Source: Candidatus Melainabacteria bacterium
Lineage (GTDB): Bacteria; Cyanobacteriota; Vampirovibrionia; Obscuribacterales; Obscuribacteraceae
Assembly (NCBI GenBank): GCA_003963305.1
Contig: RXJR01000013.1
Location: 20,892-84,891, forward strand
Direction: 5' to 3'
DNA length: 64,000 nucleotides
The translations under genes were made by a program, and so were the position numbers. The notes under the pieces are model-generated. The model did not search any database, was not told the DNA's origin, and saw only the letters and a list, made by a program, of their open reading frames with translations. Shown here in pieces: positions 1-7,872 of the stretch (position 1 is the first letter of the stretch; every line of letters starts with the position of its first letter).

Positions 1-496
1 CCAGACGGGCTTTCTCTTGATCTAGTTGCGCCTGCAAAACGGATGAATCAAGCCGAGCCAAAACCTGGCCTTTTTTCACGACCTGCCCTTCATCCACCAG
101 GATAGATTGGATGCTCAGTCCGCTAACTTGTGAGCCGATAGTCAGCGGGTCCCACGGCCAGATCGTGCCATTTACTTTCACGACACGCGGCATCGCCTTA
201 AGCGCCGCTCTTTCTGCAGTCACGGTGAGCACTGGAACTTTACTTTTTGCCACTGGTGCCGGTGCCTTTTTAAACGCGGCAAAGCCAACGGCAACACCAA
301 TTATGAGGATGATCACAAGTCCGATTACGAGAGCCATCTTTTTCCCAGGAGAGCTTACGGAAATTGCCCTCATACCGGCCTTTAGATCTGGTGTCAATGA
401 CGATGGCAAGCCCGGAATGTCGCCAGACTTCACTGTGGAGGAATTAGAAACATCCGCCCGCTCGTCATGTTTAGTTGCAGTGGTATCAAATTCCAT
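1..496 (-). CDS. HlyD/RND-type periplasmic membrane fusion protein (N-terminal part, cut by window edge)
   Basis: Only the first 165 codons are present; the gene continues past base 1. The translation has a cytoplasmic tail of about 50 residues, one membrane segment (about residues 54-74, MALVIGLVIILIIG...), then the start of a biotinyl/lipoyl-like barrel ('GLSIQSILVDEGQVVKKGQVLARLD') and the first turn of an alpha-helical hairpin ('SSVLQAQLDQEKARL'). This is the usual order in adaptor subunits of tripartite efflux pumps, which bridge an inner-membrane RND or ABC transporter to an outer-membrane channel. The ATG at 496 lies inside the end of the upstream tetR-like gene (11-nt overlap), so the two are translationally coupled. 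The long soluble N-terminal tail before the membrane anchor is longer than in AcrA-type proteins. Family assignment is solid; the substrate is unknown. Confidence 0.85.
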   Translation of the reverse strand, partial: MEFDTTATKHDERADVSNSSTVKSGDIPGLPSSLTPDLKAGMRAISVSSPGKKMALVIGLVIILIIGVAVGFAAFKKAPAPVAKSKVPVLTVTAERAALKAMPRVVKVNGTIWPWDPLTIGSQVSGLSIQSILVDEGQVVKKGQVLARLDSSVLQAQLDQEKARL

Positions 497-1154
497 TCCT
501 GAGATCCCCGTTTCGATCAATGAGTAAACCGTTGAAAACAACATCTAGAATGTCGTCTGTTTGAGCTTCGAGCGACTCGTGGCGCCCCGTGAAATAGTTG
601 GAAAACATGGTGCCGTAAACGAGATTGCTGAGAACATCGGTGACTCGTTTAACCGGCACGCTGCGCATGCGTCCCGCCCGAATCGGCTCAGAAATAAGGG
701 CTTCCCAGGGATCGTCCTCGCTTTTTTCGCATTGAAAGAAATACGTATGTTTGTTTCGATCTCTAAATTCAGCTCTTTCCTGAATGATCAATTCAACCAG
801 CTCAGGATGAGCATCAAAAAACGCGAAGAATGCTCGTATGGCAGCTCCGATCGTCTGCAGCGGATCGTCGGATTCCGTCAAACTGTTCATCACCTGCGCG
901 CCCAGGCGATTACGCCCATGGTCGACACAGGCAAGAAACAATTCCTTCTTGCTCGGGAAGTAGCGATAAAGCGTGCCTTTGGCCACTCCCAGGACGTCGG
1001 CGACTTCCTGCAAGTCTGCGTTCTGGTAACCTTCGCTGGCAAAAACTCTAGTCGCGACCTCTAATATCTCTTCCTGGCGCCGGGCGGCCAGTGAGTCGTC
1101 TTTAGGTCGTCCAGGCGCCCGCTTGGGTGCTGCGAGCTGGGCTGACTTATTCAT
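486..1154 (-). CDS. TetR/AcrR-family transcriptional repressor
   Basis: 222 aa, normal for the family. The N-terminal helix-turn-helix is textbook: 'EEILEVATRVFASEGYQNADLQEVADVLGVAKGTLYRYFPSKKELF' (about residues 28-73), followed by an all-helical ligand-binding/dimerisation domain. An Arg/Pro/Lys-rich tail of about 20 residues precedes the HTH. The start at 1154 has a purine-rich ribosome-binding site (GGAAGAGAG). Its stop overlaps the ATG of the membrane fusion protein, so it most likely represses its own efflux operon. A perfect palindrome just upstream (1188-1205) is the obvious operator. The inducing ligand cannot be read from sequence. Confidence 0.93.
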   Translation of the reverse strand: MNKSAQLAAPKRAPGRPKDDSLAARRQEEILEVATRVFASEGYQNADLQEVADVLGVAKGTLYRYFPSKKELFLACVDHGRNRLGAQVMNSLTESDDPLQTIGAAIRAFFAFFDAHPELVELIIQERAEFRDRNKHTYFFQCEKSEDDPWEALISEPIRAGRMRSVPVKRVTDVLSNLVYGTMFSNYFTGRHESLEAQTDDILDVVFNGLLIDRNGDLRNGI

Positions 1155-1187
1155 TGCGGCTCTCTTCCTTACCTTAAGCGAATTAAA

Positions 1188-1205
1188 TGACTGACGGGTC
1201 AGTCA
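1188..1205. promoter_or_regulatory. Palindromic TetR-type operator
   Basis: TGACTGAC-GG-GTCAGTCA is a perfect 8-bp inverted repeat with a 2-bp centre, 33 bp upstream of the tetR-like start codon and about 125 bp upstream of the divergent gene at 1330. The size and symmetry match operators of TetR/AcrR repressors, which bind as dimers to palindromes of about 15-20 bp. It is expected to control the tetR-fusion protein operon and may also affect the divergent gene. Confidence 0.75.
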
Positions 1206-1329
1206 ACTAAATCATAACAGAACCTTGTCAACTCAGCTTGAATTTTTCGAGAGTGTCGAAAATATTCGAACCTCGTATAGACACGCGAACGGCACCTTAT
1301 ATTTTTCAACTTCGCAGGGGGTATTTGCG

Positions 1330-3426
1330 ATGGGCGACGGCTTTGACAACAGCCTGGAAAGCAGTTCGAGACAAGCGGCGACAAACAATGACAGTTACTG
1401 GCAAAACATCGCCCGCAACGCTCAACAAAGCATGGTTCGCAACGCGATAGTACCAGCGGCCCCGTGGCTGCCGTCCTATGCTGCAATTGAGTCGGCAAGA
1501 GCTTATTCACCAACCACGCCAAGCGAAAATTTTCGACCACAGGACAGTCAGGCGAGGCCTGATTCCGCACAGAATCCACTCGGCATGCTGCAGGCAGCCG
1601 AAGCAAGCCTTGCACAAAACGGTATGACCGCTGACACAAAGAAGCTTTACCAAAATGCGATTGCTGCTGCTGACGCCAGCTACGATACCCAGAATGCCAC
1701 GGTTCTCAAAACACTTACCGATGTTCTAACCACGGGCAAAAAAATGGACGGCTCAGATGTCACACCAGATGAGCGATTCAGAGGTCACCAGATTCTTGAT
1801 CAAACGCTAAAGAATGCACAACTAGGTGTGCAATTCAGATTCCTTTACGCAGCAACGTTGCTGCAGACCAGACAATTCGCGACCTGCGAAGCGACTCTAA
1901 AAGATGCAATCAACGCATCGGACCGCATGCCTCAAAACGTAGTAAAGCCGGCGCAAGAATTGTTGCAACGAGACCTTTCCAACCCGTCACTGAGTCGTGA
2001 ACAACAGCTTATGTTGGAAGAACTGCAGAAGGACTATGTCGGTGAAAAAACGTTTCAACGACCGGGTTTTGGGTATCTTCCAGCGCTGACGAGAATTGAA
2101 GCCGCATCATTCTATGTGAGTGCGCAGCCACGAGATGAAGACAAAAAGCAAAATGGCGTGCTCAAGCCAGAGCGGGCGCTGTCCATGCTTGATTCAGCCA
2201 AAGCAGTTTACCAACAGAATCTGCACGTCGATGTATCAGTTAAGGGAACAGACCCACTGTTTGATGCTGTATCGGCAACGGCAAAACGAATGCTGCCGGA
2301 GAATTTGAAAAAGGAAAAAGCATCCGCAGATGGATTTTGGTCCGACAATCTTCTTGATTTTGCAGTAGGTGCGGCTGCTTTCGGTGTCGCAGCTGTCACT
2401 AAAGTCAATCCGAGCATGTTAAGCGCGGCCGGAAAAGTTTTAATGGCAGGAACAATGGTCAGTGGCGCTACAGTTGCAAGACATTACGGACATGAGCTGT
2501 TAACCGGCGATTCAGAAACATGGCTGAATAGCACCATACACGGTGCAGCATCCGTTGCCGAAATCGGAATTATTGCCGGTGTGAAAGGCAAGTTAACAGA
2601 TGTCTTCTTCAAAGGAGCAACTGCAGATGCGGCGCTACTGCGAGTCGCTGAAGTGCGAGGCACAGAAGGTGCGCTTACCTCTGGAGCACTCAAAGAGTTG
2701 TATACAGCCAATAAGTTGGCCATTCCAAAATCACTCTCGGCCATAGATTCAACAGCTCTCCTGGTTAAGGATGGAACTATCGTGAACTCAGTCGACCTTG
2801 GCTTAAACGCAGCCAAAAGCGCGGAGTTGACCAGATTAGCTCTGTCATCGCCATCATCGAACGTCCTGATTCAAGGTGCAAAATCAATAATAACTACGCC
2901 CTTAAATGTTGCCAGAGGTATTCCTGCAATCGTAAACCCAACTGAACTAAATCTAGCCACTGCCACCGCGGGTCAAATCGGCGCCCGAAGCACCCTGACC
3001 GGATTCGCTTCAGCACTGGCAGGAGCTGAGGGATACCAGGCAATCACGGCACTCGACAGAGCGTACAACGCCAACACAGGCGAGTTGATAAGCTACGGTG
3101 ACTCGTTTAAAAACAAGATGCTGAGTTTCGAACCGCTGGTCGGCGCACTCTTTATTGCCCCGTACCTCAAACCCGGAATCATGCCCGTAAACTATTACAG
3201 TGAAGGTGCTGGACGAGTAAGAAATGCCTGGTCATCGGTCCGTAATATGTTCAGCCACTTAGGTCCATCTGGACACTTTGCACAATCGGAAAGTGCCATG
3301 AGCCGCGCTGCTGCTTCAACTGTACCGATGGCTGCAGGCAATCTAGTAATGTGGGATTCAGTATGGAATAGAGACGCAATAGTCCATGACTCGAAAGATT
3401 TGCTAGAGCAGCAAACAGGTCACTGA
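1330..3426 (+). CDS. Hypothetical Ala-rich protein with hydrophobic central region
   Basis: Not recognised. The reading frame is open from a TTG at 1225, but the ATG at 1330 (698 aa) is preceded by a good ribosome-binding site (AGGGGG, 8 nt away), so I choose it. The N-terminal half is helical and Ala/Gln-rich with a TPR-like stretch ('LGVQFRFLYAATLLQTRQFATCEATLKDAI'). The C-terminal half contains several Gly/Ala-rich hydrophobic segments ('LLDFAVGAAAFGVAAVTK', 'GKVLMAGTMVSG', 'SVAEIGIIAGVKG') that could be membrane-active or amphipathic helices. No signal peptide is evident. It is divergent from the tetR-like gene and shares its upstream region. Confidence 0.7.
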   Translation: MGDGFDNSLESSSRQAATNNDSYWQNIARNAQQSMVRNAIVPAAPWLPSYAAIESARAYSPTTPSENFRPQDSQARPDSAQNPLGMLQAAEASLAQNGMTADTKKLYQNAIAAADASYDTQNATVLKTLTDVLTTGKKMDGSDVTPDERFRGHQILDQTLKNAQLGVQFRFLYAATLLQTRQFATCEATLKDAINASDRMPQNVVKPAQELLQRDLSNPSLSREQQLMLEELQKDYVGEKTFQRPGFGYLPALTRIEAASFYVSAQPRDEDKKQNGVLKPERALSMLDSAKAVYQQNLHVDVSVKGTDPLFDAVSATAKRMLPENLKKEKASADGFWSDNLLDFAVGAAAFGVAAVTKVNPSMLSAAGKVLMAGTMVSGATVARHYGHELLTGDSETWLNSTIHGAASVAEIGIIAGVKGKLTDVFFKGATADAALLRVAEVRGTEGALTSGALKELYTANKLAIPKSLSAIDSTALLVKDGTIVNSVDLGLNAAKSAELTRLALSSPSSNVLIQGAKSIITTPLNVARGIPAIVNPTELNLATATAGQIGARSTLTGFASALAGAEGYQAITALDRAYNANTGELISYGDSFKNKMLSFEPLVGALFIAPYLKPGIMPVNYYSEGAGRVRNAWSSVRNMFSHLGPSGHFAQSESAMSRAAASTVPMAAGNLVMWDSVWNRDAIVHDSKDLLEQQTGH

Positions 3427-3532
3427 AATTCGTTGATTGCGCCGACTATGCGACATTTTGCGCGCAGCCGAGTTGGCGTGTTAAACTACTCCAATTAAAT
3501 TTCCCGAGAACAAGCCGCGGCTTGGATTTCAA

Positions 3533-4111
3533 ATGAGAAGACACACTCAGCGACGGTTCGCAGAGGAAGCAGCTCGATTCATGGCAGAAGGCTCAGAAGA
3601 TGAGTATCTGCATGCCAAAGAACGAGCCATGATGATGCTTGGACTCACTGGTCAGACGCGGCTGCCATCGAATAAAAAGATTCGCGGCTGGGTTCGCCGT
3701 ATTACAGAAGACGAACTTGGTCCGGACGAAGTCAAAAGACGTGTCAGAGAAATGCGCGAGATTGCACTGGCAATCATGACGGTAATCGAAGATTGCGATC
3801 CTCATCTGATTGGCAGCACGCTGTCGGGCGAGATTCGCTTGAGTTCGGACATCGACTTGCACGCATACAGTGACGATTTTGAAGAGCTGATCGATGCTCT
3901 ACAAAAATGGGGCTACGAAGGAATTGAAACAGAACTGGTCGAAAACAGGAAAGGCTCTTTTGTGCATCTTAAGTGGATCGAGCAGGGATACCCGGTCGAG
4001 ATTACCGTTTATCAATGGGCTGACCGCGATGTAGTGCAGATATCATCAGTGACCGGACGCCCGATGAAACGAGCTGACACTTATAAACTGCAAAATTTAT
4101 TGCAGTGTTAA
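3533..4111 (+). CDS. Nucleotidyltransferase-fold (pol beta superfamily) protein
   Basis: 192 aa. The core 'LIGSTLSGEIRLSSDIDLHAY' (about residues 92-112) is the GSx(9)SDxDL signature of pol-beta-type nucleotidyltransferases, with metal-binding D106 and D108; E157 in 'YPVEITVY' could supply the third acidic ligand. About 85 mostly helical, charged residues precede the core. The length fits minimal nucleotidyltransferases or GrpB/MNT-like proteins that modify small molecules or RNA. No HEPN partner typical of a MNT/HEPN toxin-antitoxin pair is adjacent; the neighbours are unrelated. The family is clear, the substrate unknown. Confidence 0.8.
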   Translation: MRRHTQRRFAEEAARFMAEGSEDEYLHAKERAMMMLGLTGQTRLPSNKKIRGWVRRITEDELGPDEVKRRVREMREIALAIMTVIEDCDPHLIGSTLSGEIRLSSDIDLHAYSDDFEELIDALQKWGYEGIETELVENRKGSFVHLKWIEQGYPVEITVYQWADRDVVQISSVTGRPMKRADTYKLQNLLQC

Positions 4112-4161
4112 TCAGACAGTCAGGTAGAATAGCTTGAACACTACAACCGAGAGGATGTCGC

Positions 4162-4860
4162 ATGAAGTCGACAGGCAAATTCTATGTTTTTGTTGCCATT
4201 GCAGCTCCAACATTAGCTGGAATTGTTTTTGCCGCTCCCAGCCTGGCCGATGAGTATGCACAAGGTGCCGCTGCCTACTCAGCAGGAGACTTCTCCGGCG
4301 CGAAAACACACCTGATAAAAGCGACACAAGTCAAACCAAAGTCATGGCAGGCGCATTATCAACTTGCCAACACTTACATACAGTTGAAAGACTCTGCCAA
4401 CGCAAAAATAAGTTATCAAAAATGCATTGCCAATAATCCTCCTGCGGATATTAAAACCAATTGCATGACTGCGCTTTCCTACATTGGAACGAATCCAAAG
4501 TTGACCGCTCCGGTGGCACCGACGCCACCAAGGCCAGTGCAGATGATTACACCAAAGCAAACGACGGCAAGTGATAGCACCTCAGACGAGTCATCAGAGC
4601 ACGCAGGTAGTGCAGACCTGGAAGCGCGTCGAGCCAAAGTTATTGCTGATGGAGAAGCAGAAGTTGCCCGCATGAAGCAGCAAGAGAAGGAAAAGCAAGA
4701 AGAGGCTGAAGCCAACGCGAATCAGCGCTATATCTATCCGGATGGGACAGTTAAAACTTCGCTATCAACTGAGGAAATCGCACAGATGCAGCGTGAGATC
4801 GACCAGAAGGCAAGTCAGATTAGAGACCGCGCCAGACGGAAAGCTGAAGCACTAAGATAA
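4162..4860 (+). CDS. Secreted TPR protein with charged C-terminal helix
   Basis: 232 aa with ribosome-binding site GAGAGG before the ATG. Residues 1-29 form a Sec signal peptide (hydrophobic 'FVAIAAPTLAGIVFAAP', likely cleavage after SLA). Residues 30-100 contain two TPR-like units ('YAQGAAAYSAGDFSGAKTHLIKATQVKPKSWQAHYQLANTYIQLKDSANAKISYQKCI'). A Pro/Thr/Ser-rich linker follows, then a Lys/Glu/Arg-rich helix likely to be a coiled coil. TPRs mediate protein-protein contacts, so a periplasmic scaffold is a reasonable inference. It ends 9 bp from the convergent shikimate-dehydrogenase-like gene. Confidence 0.8.
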   Translation: MKSTGKFYVFVAIAAPTLAGIVFAAPSLADEYAQGAAAYSAGDFSGAKTHLIKATQVKPKSWQAHYQLANTYIQLKDSANAKISYQKCIANNPPADIKTNCMTALSYIGTNPKLTAPVAPTPPRPVQMITPKQTTASDSTSDESSEHAGSADLEARRAKVIADGEAEVARMKQQEKEKQEEAEANANQRYIYPDGTVKTSLSTEEIAQMQREIDQKASQIRDRARRKAEALR

Positions 4861-4869
4861 AAGAACGTT

Positions 4870-5796
4870 TCACCGGTGATCCATTTTTTCATACGCTCGT
4901 CGCACCGTTGCATAAGAAACAGTTTGACCAGTGGCAGCGCTCAAATGCATGCTCGTGCACATTAGCATGTGACTCAAACCGTTGATCGAATCTAAACCGA
5001 GCCCTCTCAAATGCTTGAGAAAAGGTGTCATCGATGGCGTGTAGTTGGCATCGAATGCGATACCGTTGCCATTGAAAAGGTCAGCGCTCGTAATTGGTGA
5101 TTTCTCGTCGGACTTTCCCAACCCAGTGCCATTGTAGAAATAGTCGAAGTCACGAAAGTCGCGGTTACCTTGAGCGGGGAATATTTCCAGCTCAATGGCA
5201 CTGTTGTGTGACTGCAATATCTGCTTAAGCGCATTGGCGTCTCTTTCATTCAAATCAACCAGCCCAACTCGCTTCAAGTCTCCTGAAAGTTGAGTAGCCA
5301 CGGCACTGCTGACACCACCGCAACCAAAAAACAACATCTTCTTCCCTTCGAAATCAAGTCCGTGAGCTTGGCCGGCACCCGAAACGAAAGCTTGTCCATC
5401 AAAGTTGTCTCCGTACAGGCGATTACCCCTTTTCAGAACAACATTGACCGCACCGCATCGTTTCGCCTGGAGACTAATTTCGTCAACAAAAGACTGCACA
5501 ATTCGCTTAAAAGGGTCTGAAACCATGATTGAACCGAAGTTCTCTTCTTCTCGCAATGATTGAAAGAGTTCAGTCAAACAGTCACGAACGACTGAGTCGG
5601 ATTCGATTCCTGCGCTTCCTACAAGTTCAAATGGAAGCAGGCGGGACGGAAGCCCCTCAAGGTTTTCGAGCGTCGCATAAAGCTCGAAGGTTCTCGATGA
5701 GCGAAGATAACCGGACAAAATGACATGAAATGGTTTCGATTCTCCGCGGAGTTTCGCTAACGAAGGTGCGAAATCGAGTGAATCATTAAATGGCAT
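4870..5796 (-). CDS. Divergent shikimate dehydrogenase-like oxidoreductase
   Basis: 308 aa, a little longer than classical AroE (about 270 aa). Family landmarks are in order: a substrate-loop version 'GSIMVSDPFK' with the Lys (K97), 'GAVNVVLKRGNRLYGDNFDG' containing the catalytic Asp (D133), a Rossmann turn 'FFGCGGVSSAVA' (about 157-168), and a C-terminal 'DANYTPSMTPFLKHLRGLGLDSINGLSHML'. Thus the Lys-Asp catalytic pair and cofactor fold are kept, while the usual NxT and GMxxxQ positions differ (TGLGK; MLMCTS). Shikimate dehydrogenase reduces 3-dehydroshikimate with NADPH. The changes suggest either a specialised paralogue (quinate- or aminoshikimate-type) or a fast-evolving AroE. No other aromatic-pathway gene is adjacent. 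Confidence 0.75.
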   Translation of the reverse strand: MPFNDSLDFAPSLAKLRGESKPFHVILSGYLRSSRTFELYATLENLEGLPSRLLPFELVGSAGIESDSVVRDCLTELFQSLREEENFGSIMVSDPFKRIVQSFVDEISLQAKRCGAVNVVLKRGNRLYGDNFDGQAFVSGAGQAHGLDFEGKKMLFFGCGGVSSAVATQLSGDLKRVGLVDLNERDANALKQILQSHNSAIELEIFPAQGNRDFRDFDYFYNGTGLGKSDEKSPITSADLFNGNGIAFDANYTPSMTPFLKHLRGLGLDSINGLSHMLMCTSMHLSAATGQTVSYATVRRAYEKMDHR

Positions 5797-6111
5797 TCGG
5801 GGGTTTTTCCAGAAGAAAGAGGATTTTATCTAAAAATTGCTGCTTCTGCCACCAAAATTGGTGCAAACGCCGTAAGCCTGAACTACTTTGCCATTACGGT
5901 CATTCCCGAGCCCGATTTTAATAGCCTTCAGGGCCGGAAATTAGCCTTTTGACGGTTGGTTCTGACTGAAAAGTTGAGTTTAGGGTACAGTAGTAATGTG
6001 GAGTGCTTTTATATTCCGCGCTGTGCTCCTGGAAACCACTTACCAACAATTTTCTCGGTGATGGATCTGTCAAATCGACAGGTTCCAGGCACCTCTTGTG
6101 AGGGCGTACAG
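5797..6111. other. Gene-poor interval between divergent genes
   Basis: About 315 bp between the shikimate-dehydrogenase-like gene and the small downstream gene. The frame of the downstream gene is open from an ATG at 5956, but the leading 52 codons look non-coding and lack a good ribosome-binding site. It presumably holds divergent promoters; I see no convincing hairpin or repeat. Confidence 0.4.
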
Positions 6112-6417
6112 ATGAAATTTGTGGACGATTTACTATCAAAATTCAAAAAGGTCGACGATTCGGAACGCGACCGCCTGCGGACAGTTCGGAATCATCTGCC
6201 TGAGGCCGACCATGATATGGACGGAAACCTCTGCGAGAACACGAGCCTCGGCTTGAGATCGACTCGAACCGGACCGTCGAAGAGCACCACACGATTGCGA
6301 GCTTTTGTTAAACAAAAGTCCGTTGAAGAAATGGTTGCCGAAGACGAACAAAGGCGCAAACGCCAGGAAGAATTTACTTCTACGGCGATTCAAGATATCG
6401 AGCAGCACGGGCACTAA
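6112..6417 (+). CDS. Small charged hypothetical protein
   Basis: 101 aa if started at the ATG at 6112, preceded by GAGGG seven bases upstream. An in-frame upstream ATG at 5956 is less credible. The product is hydrophilic and highly charged ('KFVDDLLSKFKKVDDSERDRLRTVRNHLPEADHD', then 'VEEMVAEDEQRRKRQEEF'), probably helical or partly disordered, with no signal peptide or membrane segment. I do not recognise a family. It ends 33 bp before the convergent preA-like stop. Confidence 0.5.
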   Translation: MKFVDDLLSKFKKVDDSERDRLRTVRNHLPEADHDMDGNLCENTSLGLRSTRTGPSKSTTRLRAFVKQKSVEEMVAEDEQRRKRQEEFTSTAIQDIEQHGH

Positions 6418-6450
6418 GTTCTGCAGCCGGAACGGTTGCGCTCCATCCCT

Positions 6451-7791
6451 CTAGTGAACGTGGATGTTCGCCGTTTTACGGTACTCTTCCATCTTCTGCC
6501 AGTCTTGCGTCACTTCCGGTTTAGACTTCATAATCTCGTTCCATGTCGTATGCGGACGACCCGTGTCAATTTGCACCATCGTGATGCAATCGTCTACCGG
6601 GCAAACCGTTGAACACAGCGCGCACCCGACACAGTCGACTTCACGTACTACCGGCCAGAGTCTTTCATTAGCTTCTTTGGTGATTTTCGCGTCCTTCAAA
6701 TCGATGCACTGGTGAGCAGCATCATTGCAAGCGATGAAACACAAATTGCACTGAATGCACTTGTCGTGATTGATTTTGGCGACAGACTGAAAGCCAAGAT
6801 CAAAGTCACCGAAGTTCGAGATCCTCGGCAACGACTTGCCGATGAAGTCATTGCAGCTCTTGAAACCTTTATCGTCCATCCAATTGGACATGCCTTCAAT
6901 CATGTCTTCGACGATACGGAAGCCCCAGTGCATGACTGCGGTGCAGACTTGCACGCTGGTTGAGCCCAGCAGCATGAATTCAACTGCATCTTGCCAGGTT
7001 TCGATGCCACCCATGCCGGAAATTGCCAGTCCAGCCTTCTGCACTTCAGGGTCGGAGGCGACAGCACTGAGCAGATGCAAGGCAATCGGTTTAACCGCTG
7101 GTCCCGCGTAACCGCCGTGGCCGCCTTTACCGCCTACGTTCGGTCTGAGTTCGAAGGTGTCGAGATCGACGCCCATGATACTGTTGATGGTGTTAATCAA
7201 CGAGATAGCCGTCGCACCGCCTCGAACTGCGGCCCTGGCTGGCTGAACGATATCTGTGATATTCGGGGTCAGCTTTACGATTACCGGTTTTGTCGCGGCC
7301 TCCATGACCCACTCGGTCACCATACACGTGTATTCAGGCACCTGCCCCATGGCTGAACCCATGCCACGCTCAGACATGCCGTGTGGGCAACCGAAATTCA
7401 ATTCAAAACCATCGCAACCAGTTTCCTCGGCGCGCTTGATTGTTTCTTGCCAGACTTCTTTCTTCGATTCCACCATTACAGAAACCACAACTGCGTGGTT
7501 CGGGAAGTTGCGCTTTACCTCGGCAATTTCCTTGAGGTTTAGATCGATCGGTCTGTCGCTGATCAATTCAACGTTATTAAGTCCGATGATTTTTTGACCT
7601 TTGTAGTCGATGGTTCCGTAGCGATTACAAACGTTGAGAACTGGTGCGCCGATTGTCTTCCAGACTGCACCACCCCAACCCTGTTCGAAGGCTTTCTGCA
7701 CCTGATAGGCGGAGTTAGCCGGCGGCGCAGAAGCCAACCAGAAAGGATTTGGAGATTTGATACCACGAAAGTCGATTTCTAAATTTGCCAT
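6451..7791 (-). CDS. preA: NAD-dependent dihydropyrimidine dehydrogenase, catalytic subunit (PreA-type)
   Basis: 446 aa. Reduces uracil or thymine to the 5,6-dihydro form, the first step of reductive pyrimidine catabolism, as a complex with the PreT subunit encoded immediately upstream. An FMN-binding dihydroorotate-dehydrogenase-like TIM barrel (about 1-330; 'FWLASAPPANSAYQV', 'NFGCPHGMSERGMGSAMGQ', 'VKLTPNITDI', 'GMGGIETWQDAVEFMLLGSTSVQVCTAVM') is followed by a 2x[4Fe-4S] ferredoxin domain ('CIQCNLCFIAC', 'CVGCALCSTVCPV'). In mammalian dihydropyrimidine dehydrogenase the catalytic acid is Cys671 in a GLACGQ loop; the aligned residue here is Met148 (GSAMGQ). It is the last gene of the minus-strand operon. 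Confidence 0.93.
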   Translation of the reverse strand: MANLEIDFRGIKSPNPFWLASAPPANSAYQVQKAFEQGWGGAVWKTIGAPVLNVCNRYGTIDYKGQKIIGLNNVELISDRPIDLNLKEIAEVKRNFPNHAVVVSVMVESKKEVWQETIKRAEETGCDGFELNFGCPHGMSERGMGSAMGQVPEYTCMVTEWVMEAATKPVIVKLTPNITDIVQPARAAVRGGATAISLINTINSIMGVDLDTFELRPNVGGKGGHGGYAGPAVKPIALHLLSAVASDPEVQKAGLAISGMGGIETWQDAVEFMLLGSTSVQVCTAVMHWGFRIVEDMIEGMSNWMDDKGFKSCNDFIGKSLPRISNFGDFDLGFQSVAKINHDKCIQCNLCFIACNDAAHQCIDLKDAKITKEANERLWPVVREVDCVGCALCSTVCPVDDCITMVQIDTGRPHTTWNEIMKSKPEVTQDWQKMEEYRKTANIHVH

Positions 7792-7872
7792 CTTACGTTC
7801 CTTCAGGCTTGACGTTTTTTTGTAGGGAAGCTCGCTGCAACGACTGTCTCAGCTGCGCAGCAGGGGCGGACA

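Noticed and set aside
1225..1329. TTG-initiated N-terminal extension of the gene at 1330
   Set aside because: No ribosome-binding site before the TTG, whereas ATG 1330 has a good one; the extra 35 residues are not protein-like.
3533..4111. Toxin-antitoxin (MNT/HEPN) pair
   Set aside because: The nucleotidyltransferase motif is present but no HEPN-domain gene lies on either side.
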